From NCBI GenBank assembly GCA_032209605.1, contig JASFXZ010000028.1, forward strand, positions 8,070,941 to 8,134,940: a DNA stretch of 64,000 nucleotides. Reading direction: 5' to 3'. This DNA is from Mactromeris polynyma (Eukaryota; Mollusca; Bivalvia; Venerida; Mactridae). The first letter of the stretch is position 1. Each line of letters begins with the position of its first letter. The position numbers and the translations under genes are program-made. Below, piece by piece: positions 1 to 13,900 of this stretch. The notes under the pieces were generated by a model, which worked only from the letters and a program-made list of their open reading frames with translations, did not search any database and was not told where the DNA came from.

Positions 1-177
1 AGTTATAAAATTTCATGCATTTGTGACGCACAAAATACCATAACAAGATGTGAGTGGTAAGAAATGACATGATATTATTAATGCATTGAATGAAAACCCG
101 ATAGAAGATATATGAATTCTGTTATCTTGAAACACTTTGGAATTGAACTTAATTTTTATTTTTTAACATGAGTAATA
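1..177. other. AT-rich stretch, nothing recognised
   Basis: No exon with splice sites and a phase fitting exon a was found here. Confidence 0.4.
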
Positions 178-535
178 GTCTAGGGCTGTTAGATTGACTG
201 CCGACAGGTGTATGAACTTTCTGGACTGATCCATGTCAATTTAGGTAAGGACAGGTGTATGAACTTTCAGGACCGATCCATGTCAATTTAGGTAAAGACA
301 GGTGTATGAACTTTCAGGACCGATCCATGTCAATTTAGGTAAGGACAGGTGTATGAACTTTCCGGACCGATCCATGTCAATTAAGGTAAGAAAATGATCG
401 TGTGCGTAAAGCTATAATTGCCGTTTCCTTTCCTTTATATCAATACACAACCGTTGCTTTTTCTCCGTCAAGCTTACAGACAAACACGAACATTTCAATA
501 CACCTATTTCGAAATGTAATGGTCCAGGTAATATA
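178..535 (+). repeat. Dispersed element with internal 4-copy tandem repeat
   Basis: A diverged inverted copy lies at 38505-38700 (shared: TAACAGC ends, CAGGTGTATGAACTTTC, GACATTGATC-like, TTTCGAAAT). In this copy a ~59-bp segment beginning GACAGGTGTATGAACTTTC is repeated about four times (205-391). Confidence 0.7.
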
Positions 536-713
536 TTCATGCATTTAGCGGTTGATAAAACACTATACATTTATAATGAGAACACACACTTATTGTCATT
601 TCATGTCTTCAGTTTTTCCACAGTTTTCATATAAGTTATGAAATATAAACAATATAAAAATAGTTTGTCATCCTGTGGGAAAATAACTGCTAAGTTTGTT
701 ACGTTGTTAAAAC

Positions 714-1318
714 CACAGGAGGTTGTCGTACCATTTATATATATCATATACTATTGAATGGATAAAGGGAGTGAACTCTAGAAGGAATGAAGGGAGTGAA
801 CTCTAGAAGGAATGAAGGGAGAGAACTCTAGAAGGAATAAAGGGAGAGAACTCTAGAAAGAATGAAGGGAGAGAACTATAGAAGGAATGAAGGGAGATAA
901 CTCTAGAAGGAATGAAGGGAGAGAACTGTAGAAGGAATGAAGGGAGAGAATTCTAGAAGGAATGAAGGGAGAGAACTCTAGAAGGAATGAAGGGAGAGAA
1001 TTCTAGAATGAATAAAGGGAGAGAACTCTAGAAGGAATGAAGGGAGAGAACTCTAGAAGGAATGAAGGGAGAGAATTCTAGAATGAATAAAAGGAGATAA
1101 CTCTAGAAGGAATGAAGGGAGAGAACTCTAGAAGGAATGAAGGGAGAGAACTCTAGAAGGAATGAAGGGAGAGAATTCTAGAATGAATAAGGGAGAGAAC
1201 TATAGACAGAATGAAGGGAGAGAACTATAGAAGGAATGAAGGGAGAGAACTCTAGAAGTGATAAAGGGAGAGTATTCTAAAAGGGACATAGGCAGAGAAC
1301 TTGTGACAGTCTCCTGTG
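714..1318. mobile_element. hAT-like palindromic MITE with expanded arm
   Basis: Ends CACAGGAGGTTGTC and GACAGTCTCCTGTG. The interior is ~20 copies of a 25-bp unit (AAGGGAGAGAACTCTAGAAG). No convincing target-site duplication (TSD) in this copy. Confidence 0.75.
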
Positions 1319-1857
1319 TTACACATTTCCTTGTTTATATGTTGTTTCTGTCTCAGTAAATCCAGCATGATCAGGTGAACGATAAGATAATAAGATCCAG
1401 GTCCAATTTGATTTCAGTTACAATTTTCACAGGAGTTACGGCCCAAAATTAATCAGACTTAACAAGCAAAGTATTTGCATTCTACTGAAAAGCCCATAGC
1501 CGGGGTATTTGAGTCTTATGGACGCATCTATTCAACTTAGAAAATACGTTTCCAATCAATAACCTCTTGAAAGAATGGATTCAATTCACATTGGGCACAT
1601 AAGAATAGGATAGTAAAATACAGGTCAAGTCCCCTTTCGGTAACAATCCACCAATGTTTGGAGGAGTTTTGGCCCTTTTTTGACCTATAAACTTGGTTTC
1701 TGATCAATGTGCTGAAAAAGATGGATAGATTCCATTCATAGTGCTTCAAAATTATATAGCATTTTTGCTTATCTGTGTCCTACTGTTAACTCATAGTGGG
1801 GGCCAACCATGTCCTATAATGGACGCATTTAGTTCAATTCTGTTTCTCTATTTTCAG
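1319..1857. other. Intronic sequence, no feature recognised
   Basis: Non-repetitive AT-rich sequence directly upstream of the first visible exon. Confidence 0.4.
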
Positions 1858-1966
1858 AGATGAATACAATGGACACGATTGGCCGGCAGACAGCCCGGTG
1901 TCAAGGTCATATGATGTAGCGAACACGAGTACTAAACTTATTATACTCAACAACAAATATGGACAG
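1858..1966 (+). CDS. Exon a of the unrecognised gene
   Basis: Acceptor TTTTCAG before 1858 and donor GTACGA at 1967. It codes DEYNGHDWPADSPVSRSYDV and onwards to NNKYGQ. It starts with the third base of a split codon and ends in phase 0. Confidence 0.75.
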
Positions 1967-4900
1967 GTACGATGTTTTCTCCCTAGCATTATGGGACATT
2001 AATTATTCATGGATTTTATGCATATACGACACAGAGTTCGCTAGAAAAAATCCAGTTTTTGTAAAACCAAGCATATATTCTTGTGAGTGCTCATTGTAGA
2101 AGTGACCCAAATTCACAGAGGAAACGTTTGATCAGGCATTTAGGATTGTCAGATATATTGGGCATCCTCTGACGATGGATATGTGGAATATTTCAGAATT
2201 ATGCAGACTTTGTTTTTTATGTTTTTAGATGTATGTTAAGTTCCACTTTCCCCATGTGCAGTTCTTTTACTTGATATAATATTCATGTTCGTTCCTTCCC
2301 CCCCCCCTGATTATTCGATTGTCCCCAACCGTCAACCAATCATTTGTATTTACATATCTTTTCTTTAGAAACTATTATGTCTGCGTATTATCATTTTCCA
2401 TCTCACAGGTTGCCTCATGTTTCTGGACTGTGTATCAGTTCTGTATTATACAATCACAGGAGATTGTTAAGAGTTCTCTACCTTTATTTCTTCTAGAGTT
2501 ATCACCCTTTATCTCTTCTAGAGTTCTCTCCCTTTATCTCTTCTAGAGTTCTCTCCCTTTATCTCTTCTAGAGTTCTCCACCTGTATCTCTTCTAGAGTT
2601 CTCTCCCTTTATCTCTTCTAGAGTTCTCTACCTTTATCTCTTCTAGAGTTCTCTCCCTTTATCTCTTCTAGAGTTCTCTACCTTTATCTCTTCTAGAGTT
2701 CTCTCCCTTTATCTCTTCTAGAGTTCTCTACCTTTATCTCTTCTAGAGTTCTCTACCTTTATCTCTTCTAGAGTTATCACCCTTTATCTCTTCTAGAGTT
2801 CTCTACCTTTATCTCTTCTAGAGTTTTCTACCTTTATCTCTTCTAGAGTTCTCTCCCTTTATCTCTTCTAGAGTTATCACCCTTTATATCTTCACTCATA
2901 ATTATATATATAGTATTATAAATATAGCATAGAACTATATATGCATATACATGTAGTAATATAGAAGGGATAAAGGGAGATAACTCGTGACAATCTCCTG
3001 TGTATACAATGTATTAACTTAAGAGCCGTTCCACGACAAAACCTGTTTTAGCGACCAAATATCTATTTTTAGATTTTTACATTTTCTAACAGATATATTT
3101 TTTCTTGTTCTGTTAAATACTACAGATATTGAAATAAAATGTCTACTTTTCTTTTTATAGCGACTTTTCCAATTTTAACAACAAACTAGAAAAGTCAACC
3201 ACAAGCTGATGAAATCGCATCAGAAACGATTTACTGAAATGTTCAGTAATCTTCTGTTTTCCAAATGGAAAAAAACAACAAATGAGACAAATCTTAAAAA
3301 AATGTTTTTACATTCATTTTATTTTATAAATCAAATTTAAGGCCACTTAAACATTTTCGAGAAAGTATCAAAACTTTCATTGTGAAATACTCGATGTAAT
3401 AACCGTCTCTAATGCAGGTTTTGTCGTGGCCGCCCTCGTGTATTATAACTCATCATGTGACCCTTATTTCAGAATTCTACTAGATTACGGGGTTACTACA
3501 CAGGCCCTAAAAAACCCAATAGGTAACGTTACATTTTTATAACTTTCCAATTTCTATTAAATGTACTTTGATTGAGGAATTCTATTATAAAGTTCTCTAC
3601 ATTGTTTGTGTGGCAACAGAAGTTTATACCTGTTTATTGTACTAACAGAATGTTCTAATTTTGATGTTACAATACTATATATACCTAGGCATTTTGTTCA
3701 ATACAAGAAATGAGCGCCGCTATACAATTTCCAACCTCTTCTATAAGTGACTTCATTTTCAGAAAACGTCCCATATGACGTCACCATGTACTGACAGTTA
3801 GCAATATTTGCCCCATATGGCAATATGAAAACGAATTGACAATATGGAGTAAATATTGTTTCCTGCTTGCAAATAGTGACACCATATATTGCGTTTTCTT
3901 GAAATGACGTCACTTACAGAAGAGGTTGTGAATCCCATAGCAGCGCTCAAATAATTCTTGCATACCTGAGACTTGGATTTTCCACGTTTGAACCGATGTC
4001 ATATAACTCTATCTTACACAGCCCCATGTATGATGAGTCTCGTGCAAATGATGTCACATAATGATGTCATATAATGATGTCACATAATGATTTCATATAA
4101 TGATGTCACATAATGATGTCACATAATGATGTCATATAATGATGTCACATAATGATGTCACATAATGATGTCACATAATGATGTCACATAATGATATCAC
4201 ATAATGATGTCACATAATGATGTCATATAATGATGTCATATAATGATGTCATATAATGATGTCATATAATGATGTCATAAAATGACGTCTTATACAATTA
4301 AATACTAGCGTGAATGAGTTTATAAAATAATATGTAACTATAATCAAAGGTCCATAAAACTTAAGTCATTTTATTTAATCTCGTTCTTTATTTCTTAAAA
4401 AACGTATGCAAGAAAGAGAATCTATCACTGGCTTAAATTGTGTAATGGATGGAAATATCCGGCACTCAGGTAACTGTTAAGGTGTCATTCCCGCCAAAAC
4501 AGTAACCCTTGTGTCGGATATATTTCTATCTTTACCGGAAGTCAGCGAAAGCTTCTTATAACAATAGTTCAAATGAACTGCTTAGCGATTGTTTTCAGTT
4601 TGAGTGTCAAAGAAACTTTTCGAACATGTGATTAGATATATCAAAATTTATGGTAGATAAGCTAAGGTTAAGCCCATCTTAAATTTACTACTTTGAATGT
4701 GATTTACATATATTACTCTCTATAATTTGAGAGCAAGACGAGAATTGAGAATATTTTTGATGAGTACTTTGATTACTTGTCCACAATCAGCCCTGCGTTC
4801 AGTTATGGCTAACAGTTGCTCACGTTACAAAACTGTTTTGATTTGTATCCCTGGCCCACTGTATCTCAATCACTGCTCACGGGGAACCAAATTGCAAACG

Positions 4901-7900
4901 TTAGCCACAAACACCTTTACTGAACGCAGGGCTGGACTCCTGGTTTTTGACCAACATTAACCATTACAGTTAATAATTTAGAATATTTGTTTGTCAAACA
5001 AGTTATATGACTTCCATTGTTGACACAATGTTTACACTTATAATGTTTTATTGATTCCGAAGTCCAAAATAAACATTCAAGATCCGGACAAGTATCTTGA
5101 TGACATTTTAATTTGATTTGTTTGTTACATACTTTTGTGTAAATATTATATCAGATTTTTAATGTCCCTTCCTATAACAGTATACTTCTTCAGTGTTGTA
5201 AATTGTGGTCATGTTGGACCGATTTTGTTTTTCTCAGACAGGCGTGTATCCAGGCATACGCATGTACGCCAATGTGTACAATTCGTCTGAAAAAGTGAAA
5301 AAATAAAAGTTCCGAAAATGCAATAAAAACTGAAGTATGCTATTGACAAACAAAATGCCATATTAACACTGAAATATAGCATGAAAAAGCACGATAAGCC
5401 TCCTAATTTTCAAAATTTTCCAAACCCCCAGGGGAGCGTCAGGGGAGGCCCTCCCACACGTACCCACCCCCCATTTGCAGCATTGCTGCTTGTTTCACAC
5501 CTACGATGCTCGCACTTGGCGTATACTTCAAAATCGTCCAGGTACGCCCCTGGCAGATATGTAATAATCTGTAAAATGTAGAAGAGAGTACGGCAAGATC
5601 ACGTCACAGTTCTACAATAGACTGGTGATAACAATTTCTCACTTCATTATTTCTCTCATAGGAAGTATTGAATTTGTGAAGTTGAAATCCTGAATTTGTG
5701 AAGTTGAAATCATGAATTTGTGAAGTAGAAATCATGAATTTGTGAAGTTGAAATCATGAATATGTGAAGTTGAAATCATGAATTCATTTGGAATCATGAA
5801 TTTGTGAAGTTGAAATCATGAATTCATTTGGAATCATGAATTTGTGAAGTTGAAATCATGAATTCAGGAAGTTGAAATAATGAATTTGTGAAGTTGAAGT
5901 CATGAATTCCTGAAGAGAAAATTGTGATTTCATGAATTCATGATTTCAACTTCACAAATTCATGAATTCACGATTTCAACTTCACAAATTCATGATTTCC
6001 TAGGAGAGAAATAAGGAAGCTTGAATGTCACCACCAGTCTTTCGTACACTGCAATGCAGCACAATGATATTGTACAATGCAGCACAAGGAACTGCAGAAT
6101 GTATTTGTACTCATCTTTGAAACACAGGAGATTGTCATGAGTTCTCTCCCTTTATCCCTTCTATGGTATATGTATATATAGTACTTTATATACATATATA
6201 GGACAAAGGGAGGGAACTCATGACAATCTCCTGTGTTTCAAATATATAATGTATATATAGTACTTTATATACATATATAGGACAAAGGGAGAGAACTCTA
6301 GAAGTGATAAAGGGAGATAACTCATGACAATATCCTGTGGTTTGAACCATGTGCCTACACATATATTTATCCAAACTTTGCCCATGTTTTTGCAACATTC
6401 AATAACATAAATATTTTGCAGTTTATAATTTTTTTTGTCTTAAGTTTTTGTGTTATGGGACATGCAATCACAAACATTTGAAAATTGTTGTGTGTTTTTT
6501 CAGGACTGTGAATCCAGATAGGCACCGAGGTATGATGGCTTTATATTCTATATTGTTGTTCTACCACCCACTGATGAGTCAAAGACAATCAGAGTAATGT
6601 TAGCGCTGTGTACCGGCAGTTGTAACATGATGAATTCAAGGCTCTTGGTTTGTTTCATCGGGTTTAACGCCGTTTCTCAACGATATTTCAGTTATATACG
6701 GCGGCCGGTTCACCTAACCAGTTTTTTCCTGGACTGAATTCTTACCAGTACTAACTTACCCTTCCACAAGGAGCTGGCAACTTCTCCACATGTGGAGGAA
6801 AATCGACATTTTTGTCAAATTTTCATGAAAGGGTATGACCTGCCGCGCCCGGGAATCGAACCAGGATCGCCGGGTTACAAGTCCAGCGCACTAACCACTG
6901 GACCACGGCCGCGGCTCCAATTAGGGGCTCTAGAACAAAAAATTCAAGACACTTGTCCTGGACTAATGGAAATGTAAAATTTGACTTGTCCGGCATAGGA
7001 AGCTAGTTGTCCGAGAATATTGGTCAATTTAGTAACAAATAAACATACATAATGACAGATCCACAATCTAAAATTAATTATCACATGTATATGTTTGTGG
7101 GATTCTAAGGTTTGACTTACGACTGAACAATTGCTGATGTTGGTTAGCTTTAAAAACAGACTTGTCCGAGACTAACTTCAACTCAACTGTTGGAAGCCCG
7201 ATTCAGCATTAGACTAGTCCGGGACATCAGGTTAATGAATTTCTAGAGCCCTGAAATTGTCTAAATTAATACTACATCAACAAGTTTGTATCAGATTTTT
7301 ACATAATGTCTCAAAAAATAATAATGATAAATATAAGAAAATGTTTATAATGTCAAGTCCTTTCTGCAACGAAACATTTGTAGTAATTTTCATGAAATAG
7401 AAACACACTGTTTTACTGACTTTTCCAGCCAAATCACCGCGAGATCCCCGATACCATGAGGCGTGTTTAGACTCAAGTTCACCGAAGTTTGAACCTGCTA
7501 TAAAAACTGACCTAGATTGGTTGGGTGCAAGTCAACGACCACCAAACGCTTTAATAGGTAAGGCGGTGTCTTTAGTGAAGTCATTACCATATTAAGTATT
7601 TAAGGCGGTATCTTTAGTGAAGTCATTACCATATTAAAGTATTTAAGGCGGTATCTTTAGTGAAGTCATTACATATAAGGTATTTAAGGCGGTATCTTTA
7701 GTGAAGTCATTACCATATAAGATATTTAAGGCGGTATCTTTAGTGAAGTCATTACCATATAAGATATTTAAGGCGGTATCTTTAGTGAAGTCATTACCAT
7801 ATAAGGTATTTAAGGCGGTATCTTTAGTGAAGTCATTACCATATAAGTATTTAAGGCGGTATCTTTAGTGAAGTCATTACCATATTAAGTATTTAAGGCG

Positions 7901-10900
7901 GTATCTTTTTTGAAGTCATTACCATATTAAGTATTTAAGGCGGTATCTTTAGTGAAGTCATTACCATATTAAGTATTTAAGGCGGTATCTTTTTTGAAGT
8001 CATTACCATATTAAGTATTTAAGGCGGTATCTTTAGTGAAGTCATTACCATATAAGGTATTTAAGGCGGTATCTTTAGTGAAGTCATTACCATATAAGAT
8101 ATTTAAGGCAGTATCTTTAGTGAAGTCATTACCATATTAAGTATTTAAGGCGGTATCTTTAGTGAAGTCATTACCATATTAAGTATTTAAGGCGGTATCT
8201 TTTTTGAAGTCATTACCATATTAAGTATTTAAGGCGGTATCTTTAGTGAAGTCATTACCATATTAAGTATTTAAGGCGGTATCTTTTTTGAAGTCATTAC
8301 CATATTAAGTATTTAAGGCGGTATCTTTAGTGAAGTCATTACCATATAAGGTATTTAAGGCGGTATCTTTAGTGAAGTCATTACCATATTAAGTATTTAA
8401 GGCGGTATCTTTAGTGAAGTCATTACCATATAAGATATTTAAGGCGGTATCTTTAGTGAAGTCATTACCATATAAGGTATTTAAGGCGGTATCTTTAGTG
8501 AAGTCATTACCATATTAAGTATTTAAGGCGGTATCTTTAGTGAAGTCATTACCATATTAAGTATTTAAGGCGGTATCTTTTTGAAGTCATTACCATATTA
8601 AGTATTTAAGGCGGTATCTTTAGTGAAGTCATTACCATATAAGGTATTTAAGGCGGTATCTTTAGTGAAGTCATTACCATATTAAGTATTTAAGGCGGTA
8701 TCTTTAGTGAAGTCATTACCATATTAAGTATTTAAGGCGGTATCTTTTTTGAAGTCATTACCATATTAAGTATTTAAGGCGGTATCTTTAGTGAAGTCAT
8801 TACCATATAAGGTATTTAAGGCGGTATCTTTAGTGAAGTCATTACCATATTAAGTATTTAAGGCGGTATCTTTAGTGAAGTCATTACCATATAAGATATT
8901 TAAGGCGGTATCTTTAGTGAAGTCATTACCATATAAGGTATTTAAGGCGGTATCTTTAGTGAAGTCATTACCATATAAGGTATTTAAGGCGGTATCTTTA
9001 GTGAAGTCATTACCATATAAGGTATTTAAGGCGGTATCTTTAGTGAAGTCATTACCATATAAGGTATTTAAGGCGGTATCTTAAGTGAAGTCATTACCAT
9101 ATAAGGTATTTAAGGCGGTATCTTAAGTAAAGTCATTACCATATAAGGTAAATAAATCAAGGATCATTGCAAGACTGTAGTAACTCATATATAAATACAT
9201 AGGAGTTACGATGGTCTTGCAATGAACCCTCAATTTAAGATTACAAATGTCATTTTGTAATTTCTTTGATGAAAAATTCTGCATTTTCTACAATTTATGA
9301 TACTTGCTGAATGGTCTTACTGTAAAACAATTTGTTATTTGTATGAATTTGTATCCAGTAAGTTAATGTAGACTTGATTATGTAACCTATTTCATTATCA
9401 TATAAGTGTACTAAGATCTTTCATGTACATACAATTTGTGTTCACTTTGTACGGATGACAGTATTAGCTTTATACCGCAGAGAACTTGTGACAATCTCCT
9501 GCGCTTCATACCCAGCTTACATGTTGTATAAAGCATATACTGTCATTTACCCATGCCCCTCTTGCAAACCAATCGGGCATTGGTGTGACAGATTGCATTA
9601 ACACATCATATCATATAACAGGAGCTTTGTTAAGATTGAGCACTGACGATTGTGAGTCAACAATTGGAACTGAACATAAAGACGGACAGACAGATTCGGT
9701 GTCTATGAATTTCTCCAGTGTTTTTGATATGCCGGTTGAAAAGCCTGTCTGTTTATCGAAGACACCAGTATATGAAGGTTCTGTGTGCTCTTCATAATCC
9801 AAACATGTCTGACTTGCTCTAATCAGAGGATGCCTCTTGTTGTGACCTGAGTGTAGTTTGTTAGAACTGTTCAGATGCTGTGCAAATAAAACTCTGCATA
9901 ACATAGACTTTAATATGCAGTCGGACCTCGTTTATTCGACAACACTTGGTATAATCGGAAATAAATATCAGGTCCTGATGTATCTTCTTAGGCATGTCGA
10001 ATTGAAGTGGGCAATTCCAAACCTTGTATTATTCAAACTGATGGATTTGATGAACGAGGTCCGATGTAATTGTGATTATCTCAGATTAATAGGCTTTGTG
10101 GGAAATATACAACTTGGGCGGGGTGGGGGGTAAGAGTACTAGACTGCTGATACGAAGTTTATGAGTTCCAGCTGGGAGTTTTTTACACAATCCTTGACTA
10201 AAGTACTTGTTAGTAAGCCTGGTGCAACTCTTCAAGTTTGTTTCACAATCAACATAAAATAATAAGTTGACTATTGCCACACGGTACCCAAATTAATACT
10301 TCCTTTTGACTAAATTATTAGATTCCAGTAAATGTCATCTTTTCATCTATTCCTAATTAACATATTCTGTATTATGCATCATAAACAACCATTATTGGTA
10401 CGTTTGTCATAGCTTCATAAAACATATATGTGTGTTATACACTGGTTATTGTCATGAGTTCTCTCCCTTTATCCCTTCTGTAGTATATGTCTTTGTCACG
10501 AGTTCTTTCCCCTTATCACTACTAGAGTTCTCTCCCTTTATCCCTTGTATAGTACAAGAACTATATATACATATACAATAGAAGGGATCAAGGGAGAGAA
10601 CTCAATAAGGGATAAAGGGAGAGAATTTGTGACAATCTCCTGTGGTATATATAGTACAACTATAGAAGGGATAAAGGGAGAGAACTCAATAAGGGATAAT
10701 GGGAGAGAATTTGTGACAATCTCCTGTGGTATATATAGTACAACTATAGAAGGGATAAAGGGAGAGAACTCAATAAGGGATAAAGGGAGAGAATTTGTGA
10801 CAATCTCCTGTGGTATATTTAATACAACTATATAAGGAATAAAGTTAGAGAACTCTTGACAATCTCCTGTGGTATTATACATGTAGTTTGTGAGTAGACC

Positions 10901-13900
10901 AAATTTTGTAGAAGTGTTTTCTGTACGTTTTTGATATAATATTATTACAAAACATGCCATGTTTGTATTTTAGTGATTGCATTAATTTAGCGTAGAAATT
11001 TAACATCACTGACTAACATCACTCACTTTATATGAAAAATTTAGTTTTAACATAGTTTTACTACTTCTCTGTTGCAGTGTTACGTTATACGCTCATTCAA
11101 TGCACATATGCACATATTTCCTTTTTGGTATTTAATTGTTGAGTAACAGTAACATAGAGATTGTGAATGTATGAACTGAGATTGTACATAATTGTTCTCA
11201 TTTTATGTCTTAATGTTGTCCACAAGAGATTGTCATGAGTTCTCTCCCTTCATCCATTCTAGAGTTCTCTCCCTTTTTCCTGTTTATAGTATATGTATTT
11301 AGTACTATATACTATAGAAGGGATAAAGGGAGAGAACTCTAGAATGGGTGAAGGGAGAGAACTCATGACAATCTCATGTGATCTTGTCTGCCCATTTAGC
11401 TAAGTAGGAACAGTGCACTTCTGTCATTGTGGACGGTTCAAGTTTGATCCTTTGAGGAGACGCGGTATTATATTCTTTGTGTGAACTGATGGTGGAGGAA
11501 TGTTAGTACCTGGTTGGTAACTCAGGAACGCAGGTTTTATCTACTGATCTGGTAATTAATTGAATGTTGTTGGAAACAAGAAATAATCAAATGGAATTCA
11601 TTAGCTCTACCATTTAGAGTAAAACATTGTTGGTTTCACCATTTGTGTGAACATTTGTTGGTTTCACCATATGTGTGAACATTTGATGATCCCGGCATTT
11701 GTGTGAACATTCATTGATTGATTTAGATCCTGCTGTGCAAATAATATATTATTCTTTTAGTACACTTTTTTCCTCACTGTTACTATATCACATATTACAT
11801 GTACAAGGCATATGAATTGTTATAATATTTAAATTATAGCTGCACTTTGATTGTATATCAATCAATTCTTTGTTTTACTTAAGGTCCATATTTAAATTTG
11901 AGTAAGTAGTACTGGTTATAGGCCAATGTCTGTATGAGACATTGAGTTGTAGGGTGTGATTCTGTGTTCTACTTTATTATGTATTTCCTGGTATAATCTG
12001 AATGTAGATATATGTCTTGTCTTCTTTGATTGGTTGATGTAGTCATGTGATCTACAGTCTATCCAATCAAGAGAGAGATACTTTGATAATAAATGGTAAT
12101 TATGGTCATGTGATCTACAGTCTATCCAATCAAGAGAGAGATACATAAAACAGTTAATAGGTGATGAATTGCACAATTAATTAAGCAATGGAAATTGTAA
12201 CGGTTTGTTTGAATAATTTAATAAATCATATTTCATTGTCAAATGAGTTTTTAAGTTTTTATTGAAATTTATAGAAATTTTGAATTCATAAAATCTGTAA
12301 TCAAATATTATCATTCATTGGCAGTTAGCTATCCCAATGTTTATCTATAACATTCAGATTATTACCGTACATTGAAGCCATCATTATGGTCGTCTGACAA
12401 TATTCATTGTATTATATCCATTAATGCTATAAAGATAACTGTTGCATTCCGTAACAAGTGAAATAAAACATATTATTGGTTGTGATGTGGATGACATGCA
12501 GGGATCTAGAGGGGGGGGGGGCAGGGGCATGGGGGGTGGGGGGACAGGGGGATCGGACCCTCCTTGAGATTTTGGCATAATATGTTTGTCCATATCAAAT
12601 CATCCTTGATTAAGAGGGGGTCCCAAATTCAAGAGCCTCACTGCTTTTTGTTCCAAAATCAGTGTTCTACATTACAAGTAAATACATTGCATTGCATAAA
12701 TCTAGGGACTCTAAAGACTGACTTACCAAGACCTGGACCCCCCTGATGTAAATTGCTGGATCTACCCAGGAATGGGGTATATCAACTGTCAAACCTACAA
12801 GACATCTGATTAGTACAGGAATATATCAGATATAACTTGTAGTTCCTGTAAGAAAAAAACTCGCTCAAATTTATAATGAATTCTTCTAAAGGAGTCTCAT
12901 TTTATTTTCTACAAGCATAAACAAAAAATGTTAATTTTCTTACAAAAACGAAATTTGATTTAAACTGGTAGAAAACAATGAATTTTGCCAAAAGGCCAAA
13001 TGGATGTGTGCAAAACATTTACAGAAACATGAGATGTAGAATAGTTTTGCACGGTTGCCATGGTGAATGACTATTCTTGTATAGCGACTGTAGACTCTGC
13101 TTTCATGCTCTCTGTGGCCGCCGTCTACAGAAAAGTACGGTATTTACGGCATGTAATGCAGATACAGTTGCACCCCGTTTGTTTGACAATCTTCTATCCG
13201 AATACTTGGTATCAACCGAAATAAATATCACTTTCCGATGTATTTTCTTATGTACGTCAACTTAAAATTGGCTTTTCGAAATCATGTATTATTCGAAATA
13301 AAATTTTGGACCTCTCGGACAATGTCCGACTATATTTTTAAAACAAACGATGAAGAGTGTTAAAAAACCCTGTTTATTTGTAGTGAAATTATACTTATCT
13401 AGAATACCGATGTAACCTGAGTATGAACACCAGGAAGTTAAAGTTTCTCGTTGAAATGAGATTTTGGCCTAAAATACTACACTTTCTCCTATCATTCGAG
13501 AAAAGGTCTATTTAATTTTTTATATGACCTATCCATCGGTTTTCTTGAATGTTTGAAGAAACTGTTAAATTATTGGCCCAAACCACATGACAATCGGAAT
13601 CTTCAATGAGTCTGGCACTCATACTGGCTATATTTCAATATGTATAATTTCTATAAAAGTAAAGGGGTCATTAAATAACAATACACTCAACGACACTTCT
13701 AAGTCCACACACCGATTTTCATGGCTAACTTCGACATTTGTTGGAGTATTTCGACCAGCAGCAGTAAAACTGTCACGGTTGAGCGGATTCGTATCCGATT
13801 GTTATTTTTGTTATGTTTTCATATAATAAAATATTTTGTTAAGATTGTGACCAGGTTTTATAAAAATACTCCAACAAATGTCAAAGTTAGCCATGAAAAT

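Noticed and set aside
5381..5581. 66-codon ORF next to a GC-rich patch
   Set aside because: No domain, no splice fit, looks like a decayed dispersed repeat.
10545..10960. Opposite-strand 96- and 140-codon ORFs
   Set aside because: Both come from duplicated blocks of a palindromic MITE.
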